Source: Verrucomicrobiaceae bacterium (GTDB lineage Bacteria; Verrucomicrobiota; Verrucomicrobiia; Verrucomicrobiales; Verrucomicrobiaceae). Taken from it: 64,000 nucleotides of DNA. The DNA lies in contig JAIBCL010000003.1 in the NCBI GenBank assembly GCA_019694165.1, positions 62,001 to 126,000 on the forward strand, read 5' to 3'. Positions within the stretch are counted from its first letter, which is position 1. Every line of letters starts with the position of its first letter. The position numbers and the translations under genes are program-made. The notes beneath the pieces are model-generated. The model saw only the letters and a program-made list of their open reading frames with translations. It was not told the origin of the DNA and did no database searches. Below are positions 24,114-31,411 of the stretch, in pieces.

Positions 24114-24459
24114 GACGGAAGCAAGAACGTCGCCGCCCGCCACTGGCTTCCAAGGCCGCCGCCGGAAACGCTCCGGCGCGGACGACGCAGACACACGCGC
24201 ACTTGCCTGCACTTCTCATACCACAAAACCGGACAAAGTGCTCCGCTGCAAGCGCAAGACGTCCTGCAAACAATCCGAGCGCTCACATCTGCTCAGTGCT
24301 CCGTGCTGAGGGGAACACACGAGGTGAAGCCCGCACTGAGTTCGGCTCGCGTCCTCCAGCGCCACGCGAGCGGATCACCGCGCCGCCGAGTCAGGCAGGA
24401 ACCGCCATCCATCATTTGACGCTTCACACCGCCCCGGCTACCAGTCCCGCCCGCCGTCC
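24114..24459. other. Intergenic region upstream of nuoA (346 nt)
   Basis: This is divergent space between the ceramidase-like gene and nuoA. I see no gene in it. CTCAGTGC (24292-24299) and GCACTGAG (24333-24340) form a perfect 8-bp inverted repeat; CTGAG at 24306-24310 can alternatively pair with the first arm. A sigma-70-like promoter lies at its right end. Confidence 0.5.
24416..24444 (+). promoter_or_regulatory. Candidate nuoA promoter
   Basis: TTGACG (24416-24421) is followed after 17 nt by TACCAG (24439-24444). The -35 is good and the -10 is weak (3 of 6). The nuoA ATG is only 15 nt downstream, so the leader would be very short. Confidence 0.35.
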
Positions 24460-24834
24460 ATGTTGGAAAATTATCTGCCCGTTCTATTGCAAGTGCTCAT
24501 CGCCGGAGGTTTCGCCGGCGCCACGCTGCTTATCTCCGTGCTCCTCGGCAAGGCCGCCGCGCGGAACCGTGTGAAGGATTCGGCCTACGAGTGCGGCATG
24601 GTGCCCGTGGGAGAAGGGCAGTCGCGGTTCAGCGTAAAGTTTTACATCGTGGCGATGCTCTTCGTCCTCTTCGACATCGAGGTCGTCTTCCTCTATCCGT
24701 GGGCCGTCATTTTCAAGGACTATGTCGCCATCCACGGCACCGCCATCTTCTGGTCCGCGCTGTGCTTCGTCACCGTCCTCTTCATCGCGTATGCCTATGC
24801 CTGGAAGAAGGGCGCGCTCGACTGGAAGCACTGA
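24460..24834 (+). CDS. nuoA: NADH-quinone oxidoreductase subunit A
   Basis: A 124-residue membrane protein with three hydrophobic segments (about 5-27, 62-84 and 92-112). The loop between the first two holds the NuoA hallmark YECGMVP with its conserved Glu-Cys, followed by RFSVKFY and the conserved LFDIEVVFLYPWA. It is a membrane-arm subunit of complex I next to the quinone site. The length is normal. It is not followed by nuoB but by a Dabb-domain gene and a glutaredoxin-like gene, so the rest of complex I must be encoded elsewhere. Confidence 0.95.
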   Translation: MLENYLPVLLQVLIAGGFAGATLLISVLLGKAAARNRVKDSAYECGMVPVGEGQSRFSVKFYIVAMLFVLFDIEVVFLYPWAVIFKDYVAIHGTAIFWSALCFVTVLFIAYAYAWKKGALDWKH

Positions 24835-24882
24835 GCGCCGCGCCCGCCCGGTCATTTTGTCTGCCGCGTCCACGCCCACGTC

Positions 24883-25200
24883 ATGATCGCCTACCTCAGT
24901 CTCTACAAGCTGAAGCCCGGGGTGACTGCCGACGAGATGGAGGACATGATGTCCCAGACGCGCATGCAACTGCTGCGCGTGCCGGAAATCCTGACTGTGA
25001 AAACCGGCAAGCGCGTGAACCCCGACGATGAGTGGCCGTGGTTCGTCTATCTCGAGGTCGAGAGCATGGACAAGCTCGTCATCGCACAGGACGATCCCCA
25101 CTACATCAAGTTCCGCGAGGAAGTGGTAAAGGCACACATCGCCGAGCAGCACTCCACCGCCTTTGAGATGGAGCCGCGCAAGGACGTGAAGTACTCCTGA
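24883..25200 (+). CDS. Dabb (stress-responsive A/B barrel) family small protein
   Basis: The 105-residue protein begins with IAYLSLYKLKPGVTADEMEDM and later has WPWFVYLEVES and HYIKFREEVVKAH, the pattern of dimeric alpha/beta-barrel (Dabb) proteins. In that family the DPxHxxF-type segment near the C-terminus is conserved and is seen here as DDPHYIKF. Family members range from stress proteins to small-molecule cyclases, so no function is assigned. It follows nuoA by 48 nt and may be cotranscribed. Confidence 0.75.
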   Translation: MIAYLSLYKLKPGVTADEMEDMMSQTRMQLLRVPEILTVKTGKRVNPDDEWPWFVYLEVESMDKLVIAQDDPHYIKFREEVVKAHIAEQHSTAFEMEPRKDVKYS

Positions 25201-25286
25201 CGCATCGCAACGCATGCCGCGCATGGATTTCGCCGCGCCCGAGCCAGCGTCCGCATCGTATTCGAATCAACAACCGCATCACCACC

Positions 25287-25643
25287 ATGGAAACACCCAA
25301 CATCACCGCCTATCTCAAGACCTACTGCGGCTGGAGCGAGGGCGTCCGCGCCATCTTCCGCAAGTACAACCTGCCCTACGAGGAGAAGGACATCATCCAG
25401 AACCCCGCTTTCCGCTGGGAGATGGAGCAAAAAAGCGGCCAGCCCCTCAGCCCGTGCGTGGAGATCAATGGCACCATGCTTCCGGACATCAGCGGCGAGG
25501 AAGTCGAGCAGTGGATGATCGCCAACGGCGTCGTCCAAGCCAGCGACACGGCACCGGACGCACCCATCGACTCCGCCTGCTCCGATGAGCAGCACGCCGC
25601 CATGGCGCGCGCCCAGCCGGGGGTGATCAAGTTCGTGGGCTGA
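25287..25643 (+). CDS. Glutaredoxin-like protein with CGWS active site
   Basis: The 118-residue protein has a thioredoxin fold: ITAYLKTYCGWSEGVRAIF at residues 6-24, a variable helix, then PCVEINGTMLPDISGEEVEQWM, the cis-Pro and C-terminal helix. The active site is C-G-W-S, a monothiol form recalling the CGFS class rather than dithiol CPYC. A 30-residue C-terminal extension includes one more Cys in DSACSDEQ. CGFS glutaredoxins handle iron-sulfur clusters; whether this variant does is open. It is third in line after nuoA and ends at a convergent hairpin region. Confidence 0.75.
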   Translation: METPNITAYLKTYCGWSEGVRAIFRKYNLPYEEKDIIQNPAFRWEMEQKSGQPLSPCVEINGTMLPDISGEEVEQWMIANGVVQASDTAPDAPIDSACSDEQHAAMARAQPGVIKFVG

Positions 25644-25673
25644 TCGCGGCTGTCCCGCTTCGCGCTGATCCGC

Positions 25674-25705
25674 CGGCCTGCATGAAGGCCGCTCGTCACA
25701 TGTGA
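25674..25705. terminator. Hairpin plus palindrome between convergent genes
   Basis: CGGCC (25674-25678) and GGCCG (25687-25691) pair around an 8-nt loop, directly followed by the perfect 10-bp palindrome TCACATGTGA (25696-25705). The 69-nt space separates the convergent glutaredoxin-like and serine hydrolase genes, so a bidirectional terminator is plausible, although no T-run is present. Confidence 0.35.
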
Positions 25706-25712
25706 AGCCCGG

Positions 25713-26885
25713 CTACGGGGGTGCGAGCGCGGCATCTGCGGCTTTTTGGAAAGCCTCGCGCACCGGGCTGGCGTCGCTGTTCGGAAAATTTGCCCGCTGC
25801 ACCATCAGCACATAAATCCGGCCCCTCACCGGATCGATCCACGCCTGCGTGCCCCACGCGCCCCCGTGGCCGAAGCTGCCGGGCGACAGCACCGCCGCCA
25901 CGCCCGCGTGCGGCTCCTTGAGCACGCACACACCAATGCCCCAGCCGTAGTTCATGCCGTGATTTCCGAACGTGTCGTTTTGGAAAAACCCACACGGCAG
26001 ATCACCCGTGTGCACCGAGGACAGCGTCTTCACCGCCCCTGGACTGAGGATGCGCGTGCCGTCGAGCGTGCCGCCATTGAGCAGCATCATGCAGAAGCGC
26101 GCGTAGTCCGGCGCCGTGGAAAAAAGGCCGCCGTTCCCCTGGGGCGGACGACCGCGCTCACCGAAGCCAGGACGCATCGGCACGGCCTCGAGTTTGCCGG
26201 CGTCCTTGTTCCGGGCGTAGCCTGTCGCCATCTGCGCTCGCTGGGCGTCGGTCGGATAGAAGGTCGTGTCTCTCATGCCGAGCGGATCGAAGAGCCGCTT
26301 CTGCAGGAACTCGTCGAACTTCATGCCGCTGATCACCTCGACGATGCGCGCTGCGGCATTGATGCCGGACTGGGTGTACTTCCACTTCTCGCCCGGTTCG
26401 TATTGCATGGGCGTCGAAAGCCAGATGGGCACGAGATCGGCCAGCGTCTTCGCCTCCTGCGCCGCAGGACCGTTTGCCTCGCCGAGACCGGAGGTGTGGG
26501 TGAGGAGTTGCGCGATGGTGAGATTCGCTGCCTTGGCCGAGGGAGTTTTCAATGCGGCGAACTCGGGGATGAACTTTGCCACTGAGTCCCCGATGCTCAG
26601 CTTGCCCTCGTCTTGCAGCATCATGATCGCTGCGCCGGTCACCGGCTTCGTCATCGAGGCGATCCAGCCGATCGAGTTTTCGGCCATCGGCTTCTTCGTT
26701 TCCAAATTCGCAAAACCATTCGCTTCCCGGTGGATGACGCCGTCCTTGGTCGCCACCACCGTCACCACGCCGGTGACTTCATTTCTGGCGATCATGTCCT
26801 CCATCGCAGCTCCGATGCCGGGCAGCTTGGGCGTCTCCGCGAGCGTGAGTGATCCGAAACCGAGGGCTAGAATGAGGGTGCGCAT
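25713..26885 (-). CDS. Class C beta-lactamase-like serine hydrolase (esterase family)
   Basis: The 390-residue protein has a signal peptide of about 16 residues. The nucleophile motif S77-x-x-K80 sits in IASMTKPVTG. The second motif reads Y170-T-Q in WKYTQSGIN, where the family more often has Y-x-N. A FGHGGAWGTQ block near the C-terminus supplies the HxG/KTG-like third element. These features fit the beta-lactamase/transpeptidase-like family that includes family VIII esterases and D-aminopeptidases, so a periplasmic esterase or peptidase is more likely than a true beta-lactamase. It ends at a convergent hairpin region and starts just after the small membrane-protein gene. Confidence 0.85.
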   Translation of the reverse strand: MRTLILALGFGSLTLAETPKLPGIGAAMEDMIARNEVTGVVTVVATKDGVIHREANGFANLETKKPMAENSIGWIASMTKPVTGAAIMMLQDEGKLSIGDSVAKFIPEFAALKTPSAKAANLTIAQLLTHTSGLGEANGPAAQEAKTLADLVPIWLSTPMQYEPGEKWKYTQSGINAAARIVEVISGMKFDEFLQKRLFDPLGMRDTTFYPTDAQRAQMATGYARNKDAGKLEAVPMRPGFGERGRPPQGNGGLFSTAPDYARFCMMLLNGGTLDGTRILSPGAVKTLSSVHTGDLPCGFFQNDTFGNHGMNYGWGIGVCVLKEPHAGVAAVLSPGSFGHGGAWGTQAWIDPVRGRIYVLMVQRANFPNSDASPVREAFQKAADAALAPP

Positions 26886-26939
26886 GATCCACTCAGACGG
26901 TCCCGGCGGCCCGGTTCTTCTCGCGTTCTTTCCGAGTCG

Positions 26940-27338
26940 TCATTTCGAGTGTCGTCGGTCTGTTCCTGATGTCTTGGAGGCACCAAGACGCCGCCGCACC
27001 TCGACCGCCAGCTCTGCGCCGGCCAGTTGGCGCAACGGATCGGACTCGGACACGTTCAGCATCCGCTCGCCGTGAGCGGCCGACTGGATTCCGAATCCGA
27101 ACTCCTCGAGAAACAAGTCTCTGTTCGCATAATGCGAGATCACCCGGACGCCGGGGATGTCCTTCAGCGCTCGCTCCACCCGGTTCATTTCGCCGTAGTA
27201 GCCGAACGTCCATCCGTGGTTCGTCCTGCCGTCCCACCGATGCCAGCAAAGGAAAGCCACGAGCAAGACCACGCCGCCAAACGTCAACCAGACTCCTCCG
27301 ATGAAAACCCTCCCGGCAATGATGGCTGATCGTCTCAT
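26940..27338 (-). CDS. Small single-pass membrane protein of unknown function
   Basis: The 132-residue product from the ATG at 27338 has one strong membrane segment at about residues 8-30 (GGVWLTFGGVVLLVAFLCW) and a soluble tail with YYGEMNRVERALKDIPGVRV and NRDLFLEEFGF, a segment that looks like a regular alpha/beta domain. I do not recognise the family. It lies between the large haem protein (25 nt upstream) and the serine hydrolase (54 nt downstream), all on the same strand, so the three may form one transcript. An in-frame ATG at 27395 is inside the upstream gene and less likely. Confidence 0.55.
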   Translation of the reverse strand: MRRSAIIAGRVFIGGVWLTFGGVVLLVAFLCWHRWDGRTNHGWTFGYYGEMNRVERALKDIPGVRVISHYANRDLFLEEFGFGIQSAAHGERMLNVSESDPLRQLAGAELAVEVRRRLGASKTSGTDRRHSK

Positions 27339-27363
27339 GGTGTTCGGTCGGGTTGGGATTCGT

Positions 27364-30300
27364 TCACGGCTGAAATGCCTTGTGCTTCGGATCACCGCCA
27401 GCCTCGAACCATGCGAGAATGTCGAAGATCTGCTCCGCTTTCAGCGCGTTTAGCAGGCCGGGCGGCATGGGCGAGATATCGGAGACTTTTTTCTCGCGGA
27501 TCATCGACTTGCCGATCTCGATCTTGTCCGGCGCGAGCGGATTCGGCTTCAGCACGATGCGCTCGTCGTCTTCGCTTTCGAGGCTGCCGCTCGCTGTGGT
27601 TCCATCCTTCTTTGTCACGACGAGCACTTTGAATTTCTCGTCGATGAACTTCGACGGCTCGAGGATGTGCATGAGCAAGTCGTGGCGATTGAAACGTGCG
27701 GAGACTAGCGTGAGATCGGGGCCGACGACTCCGGCTGGCATCGACGGATCGTTGCTCACCTTGTGGCAAAACACGCATTGCGCGCTGACGAGCGCGGCCT
27801 TTGCCTTCTCGAACGAGCGGCCGCGCGAAACCTGATCGAGCTTCGGCGCGAGATCATCCAGCGTCCAGTTCTTGAACGTGTGCCCCGGCATCGCCGTCGG
27901 CAGCAGCGGTGTCGGCTTCGGCGGGAAGATCACGCTCGCGAGCGTCTGCGCATCCGCAGGCGAGAGCGCGGCAGCCAGCTCGCTGCGCGTGTCGGCGATC
28001 GCTTTGAAGTAGGTGCTCGCGCCGTTCATCTTCTCCGCGCGGTTCAGCGCCTCGAAACACACGCGCCGCGCCTCCAGCGTCCAACCATCTTTGAGGTAGC
28101 GCAGCATGAACGGGTAAAAGAGCAGGTCCTCGGATGTCGTCGCGTTGCGAAGAAGCGGGAGAGTCTTCTCGATGACAGTCGGAGAGCGCAAGTAAACGAG
28201 TGTGCGGCAAAGTTCTCGATTCAGGTGTTGGATTCCCGGCTTTAGCCGGTCATTCGCTGGCTGCGGAAACTTCGGCTCCAGAACACGCACAAGGTCACCT
28301 CGTTGTTTTTCGGTTGGTTCGCCAAAGCGCGAGAAAAACACGGCTGCAACGCGCAGAACCTTGAGCGCTTGGTCGCCGGAAAGCGGTGTGGCGCTATCGC
28401 TTCCCACCGCACTCCAAGACGCTTCGCGTTCTTGCTTCGCCTCCGCGCTCGCGCCAGCGTCTTGGAGTGCGGCGGCTGTGACGCCGCTTTTCGACTGCCC
28501 CTTCGCTGCCGAAGCATCTTTGAATCTCCGCAGCCAACCCATCAGAATTTCGAAGATCACATCTCGCGATTCAGCATCGCCCGCACGGATCAGCGCCAGC
28601 AGCGACTCCGGCGAACATCTATCCGAGTAAAGCGCGCGGTGCCGCCAGCGGCTCACGTTGGTGCGCTCGACTTCCAGCCGTGCTGCGTGCGCCAGGAATG
28701 GATCATCCGATGCGACCACGGTAAACGTCAGAGTCAGTTCGTCATTCCAAGGCTCTTCTTTGTACCCACCTTCGATCCCGCGCCTAAGCTTCGCGGCCTG
28801 GGAGAGTGGTTCACCTGCGCTCGATTGTGCCAATGCGACAGATTCGTCACGCTTTGGATAACTCACCCGATACAACCCGCTCTGCGTCCCGCGTCCTCCC
28901 GTGATGAACCACATCGCTCCGTCCGGCCCGATGCAGCCATCCGTCACATTCAGCGGCCGACCCGAAACAAAAGTCTCCTGCTCGCCGGTGTAGCTAGCGC
29001 CTTTGGCTTTCAGATGTACCGCGATGATGCGGCCGTAGCTCCAGTCGAGGATGAAGTAGGCTTCGCGATATTTTTGCGGGAACTCCGCGCCGTAGCCGAA
29101 GAAGGTTCCCGTCGGCGATGACAGGCCGATGTCGATCACGCTCGGCAGTGTGTCGATATACCACGCGGGAAATCGCCCTGTGCCGCGACGCCAGCCGTAG
29201 TCGGCACCGGGGACGACGTGGAGGACGCGCGTGGGCATGTACCATGGCGTGCCGACATCGCGCTCCATGTCGGCGTCGAAGGTGAAGAGTTCGCCGTCGC
29301 GATTGAAGGCGATGTCGAGCGGATTGCGCAGACCGCCTGCGAGCAGCTCGACCTCGGAGCCGTCGGGGTTCATGCGCAGGATGTGACCGGCGGGCAATTG
29401 CACATCACCATCGAACATCGTGCCGTCCCACGGATTTGGAATGAGCTGGTCGGACGCGTAGTCTTTCAGCGGCGACTTCGGCGAGAGGTTCTTCGGCAGC
29501 AGCACATTGTTGCCGTGCGCGATGTAGATTTTGCCGTCCGGCCCGAGCTTGATGTGATTTCGGCCGTGGCCGACTCCGCCATCGGTGTGCAGCAGTTCCT
29601 TCTTGTCTTCTAAGACGCCGTCGCCATCCGCATCGCGCAGCCGGTAGAGACCTTTGCTGTTGTTCGCGTTCGCAAACAGCGCGCCCTGCGCATAGAGCAG
29701 TCCGCGACACTCGAGCAGCGTGTCTTCGATGACCTCGACCTTCTGATCGCCGCTGCCGCTGATGGTGAGCCGCAGCAGTCCCTTCTTCTCTTTGCCGAGC
29801 GTGATGCGACCCTCGGGATCAAAAGCCATCGACACCCACGAATCCTCGCCCGGCTGCGACGAGCGGACCAGCTCCGCTTTGAAGCCCGACGGCAGGATTA
29901 GCGACGCAGGATCCGTCGCCTGATTCTGGTTGCCCGGCTTCGCGAGCTGCCAGGAGTTGTAGGCGTCGAAGGTCTTCTTGAAGTCGAACGGATTCTTCGT
30001 GGCATCCGCATCGACCGCGCCGCGCACAGCGAGCGTTCCTTTGCCCGCCTTCCACGACGCATCGGACGCAATCCACTGCTTGCGCGCGAGGTCGCCATTC
30101 AATTCCAGCAACACGGCAACGGGAGCATCGGAACGCAACGACAGCGTGTTCGCACCTTCGTGAATGAGCTTCGTCACGTCCAAGCTCGCCGCCGTCTCAC
30201 GACCCACGACCGACCCCACCGGTTTTCCATTGATCACGATCTCCGCCTTCGTCTCTGTCGCAGAGAAGAGAATCGCCTTCAGCAGCTTGCCCGACCACTC

Positions 30301-30435
30301 GAAGTTCTTTTCGATCACCGCTCCTTTCTCCGATGCCGCGATCCACTGCGGCATTGGCGGGCTGTTCGCGAGCTGGGCGTACGCGAAGTGTGTCGTCACG
30401 AAAATGCAAGCGGCAGACAATGTAGTGAATCTCAT
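27364..30435 (-). CDS. PVC-type haem-binding beta-propeller protein (membrane-bound dehydrogenase-like)
   Basis: The 1023-residue secreted protein has a signal peptide ending about AYAQ. Residues about 35-165 resemble the sugar-binding beta domain of GH2 enzymes. Residues about 180-560 form a six-bladed beta-propeller of the type found in PQQ-dependent sugar dehydrogenases (GRNHIKLGPDGKIYIAHG, LRNPLDIAFNRDGELF, GADYGWRRGTGRFP). A helical HEAT-like part follows. The C-terminal haem domain has C887-x2-C890-H891 and a downstream Met. Such proteins are very numerous in Verrucomicrobia and Planctomycetes and are thought to be periplasmic oxidoreductases. Residues about 645-690 are encoded by an inverted repeat inserted in frame. 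Confidence 0.85.
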   Translation of the reverse strand: MRFTTLSAACIFVTTHFAYAQLANSPPMPQWIAASEKGAVIEKNFEWSGKLLKAILFSATETKAEIVINGKPVGSVVGRETAASLDVTKLIHEGANTLSLRSDAPVAVLLELNGDLARKQWIASDASWKAGKGTLAVRGAVDADATKNPFDFKKTFDAYNSWQLAKPGNQNQATDPASLILPSGFKAELVRSSQPGEDSWVSMAFDPEGRITLGKEKKGLLRLTISGSGDQKVEVIEDTLLECRGLLYAQGALFANANNSKGLYRLRDADGDGVLEDKKELLHTDGGVGHGRNHIKLGPDGKIYIAHGNNVLLPKNLSPKSPLKDYASDQLIPNPWDGTMFDGDVQLPAGHILRMNPDGSEVELLAGGLRNPLDIAFNRDGELFTFDADMERDVGTPWYMPTRVLHVVPGADYGWRRGTGRFPAWYIDTLPSVIDIGLSSPTGTFFGYGAEFPQKYREAYFILDWSYGRIIAVHLKAKGASYTGEQETFVSGRPLNVTDGCIGPDGAMWFITGGRGTQSGLYRVSYPKRDESVALAQSSAGEPLSQAAKLRRGIEGGYKEEPWNDELTLTFTVVASDDPFLAHAARLEVERTNVSRWRHRALYSDRCSPESLLALIRAGDAESRDVIFEILMGWLRRFKDASAAKGQSKSGVTAAALQDAGASAEAKQEREASWSAVGSDSATPLSGDQALKVLRVAAVFFSRFGEPTEKQRGDLVRVLEPKFPQPANDRLKPGIQHLNRELCRTLVYLRSPTVIEKTLPLLRNATTSEDLLFYPFMLRYLKDGWTLEARRVCFEALNRAEKMNGASTYFKAIADTRSELAAALSPADAQTLASVIFPPKPTPLLPTAMPGHTFKNWTLDDLAPKLDQVSRGRSFEKAKAALVSAQCVFCHKVSNDPSMPAGVVGPDLTLVSARFNRHDLLMHILEPSKFIDEKFKVLVVTKKDGTTASGSLESEDDERIVLKPNPLAPDKIEIGKSMIREKKVSDISPMPPGLLNALKAEQIFDILAWFEAGGDPKHKAFQP
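28407..28487. repeat. Perfect 17-bp inverted repeat plus hairpin inside a coding sequence (BIME-like)
   Basis: CCGCACTCCAAGACGCT (28407-28423) is repeated as its exact reverse complement at 28456-28472, with a 32-nt spacer. The right copy runs straight into a second hairpin, GCGGCG (28469-28474) pairing with CGCCGC (28482-28487). The flank of the left copy is a diverged version of the same hairpin, so two units face each other, as in REP/BIME pairs. The element is read through in frame by the large haem protein. Confidence 0.7.
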
Positions 30436-30496
30436 GAACGGAATCCCTCACACCAAAGCGCCGGCTCTGTCGCGAATGTTTCACATAGCCGCGATC

Positions 30497-30525
30497 CGTG
30501 CCCGGGATCCCGGTGCCAAAGCACG
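30497..30525. repeat. Nested palindrome between two same-strand genes
   Basis: CGTGC (30497-30501) and GCACG (30521-30525) enclose the perfect 12-bp palindrome CCGGGATCCCGG (30502-30513), with an alternative GTGC-CAAA-GCAC hairpin at 30513-30524. It lies in the 112-nt gap downstream of the surface-repeat gene and upstream of the haem-protein gene, where it could terminate or process the mRNA. Confidence 0.45.
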
Positions 30526-30547
30526 CTACATTTCCGCTTTCCCCACC

Positions 30548-31411
30548 TCACGGACTCAACGGCAACACTACCCGCGCCCGATAAAACCTCCTGGCCGCCG
30601 ATGGCTCCGTGATCGTGCGCGTGGTCGTCGTTCCGGCATCGGCGGTGATGGTGCCGAGGCCGCTGTCGGTCCAGGGGACGGAGGCGAGGTCGGTGGTGTG
30701 CTCGATGACGTAAAGGCGGTCGGGGCTGCTGCGCCAGGTGAGGGTGAATTGAACGCTGCCGTTGGGTTGCTTCACGGCTTGGGGCTGCGCGATGGCGAAG
30801 GTCTCGGTGCCAGAGAGCGGGTTGGTGTCGGCCCGGTATTCGGCGAGGTCGCTGAGGCCGTCGTGATCGAAGTCGCCGGTCGCGCTGAGGAAGCCGAGGC
30901 CGCCGGTGCGCTGGTATTCCCAGGCGTCGGGAATGCCATCGTGGTCCGTGTCGGCACCGGTTTGCATCGAGTCGGTGATGAGATTGCCGAGGTTGATCCA
31001 GCCAATGTTCGCGCCATACGCGAAGCCGCTGAGTGCGCCGTTGGTGAGGTTGATGCGCGGGTTGCCGGTGGCTTCGAATTGAATCCATCCGACGTTCGCG
31101 CCGTAGGCGAGTCCGCGCAGCAGGCCGCCCGACAGCACGTTCACGCCGAAGTCGCTGCTGTCGGTGTTCGAGTAACGAATCTTGTCCACCGGCGTGCCGT
31201 CGCCGAAGGTGATCCAGCCGATGTTCGCGCCCCATGCCTGGCCGGAGCAAATGTAGGCACCCACTGCGACTCCATCCGCAGCGCTGGGGCGCAGATTGAT
31301 CCACGCGGTGTTCGCGGACCAAGCAAATTTCTGCGTGGCATTGATCGTGGACTGCGCGGCCAGCCATGTCGTCGGCGCGAGCAGCAGCGCGAGGAGAGCG
31401 ACCGTCTTCAT
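30548..31411 (-). CDS. Secreted repeat protein with GANIGWI repeats and calcium-binding segment
   Basis: The 287-residue protein starts at the ATG at 31411, overlapping the stop of the beta-helix gene (ATGA), and has a signal peptide ending about WLAAQ. Four copies of a short motif, [WY]-x-A-N-x-x-W-I, begin at residues 31, 60, 103 and 132, spaced 29, 43 and 29. Two DxDxDGxxD-type loops follow at about 154-165 and 180-191, as in thrombospondin type 3 or dockerin-like calcium sites. The end (RRFYRARVVLPLSP) resembles C-termini common on Verrucomicrobia surface proteins. It probably acts at the cell surface with its neighbour. No enzyme motif is seen. Confidence 0.75.
   Translation of the reverse strand: MKTVALLALLLAPTTWLAAQSTINATQKFAWSANTAWINLRPSAADGVAVGAYICSGQAWGANIGWITFGDGTPVDKIRYSNTDSSDFGVNVLSGGLLRGLAYGANVGWIQFEATGNPRINLTNGALSGFAYGANIGWINLGNLITDSMQTGADTDHDGIPDAWEYQRTGGLGFLSATGDFDHDGLSDLAEYRADTNPLSGTETFAIAQPQAVKQPNGSVQFTLTWRSSPDRLYVIEHTTDLASVPWTDSGLGTITADAGTTTTRTITEPSAARRFYRARVVLPLSP

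Noticed and set aside
25696..25705. CRP-like site TCACATGTGA
   Set aside because: It lies between convergent gene ends, with no promoter to control, and lacks the 6-nt spacer of CRP sites.
25713..26885. True beta-lactamase
   Set aside because: SxxK is present, but the YxN motif reads YTQ and the overall layout matches esterase/peptidase relatives.
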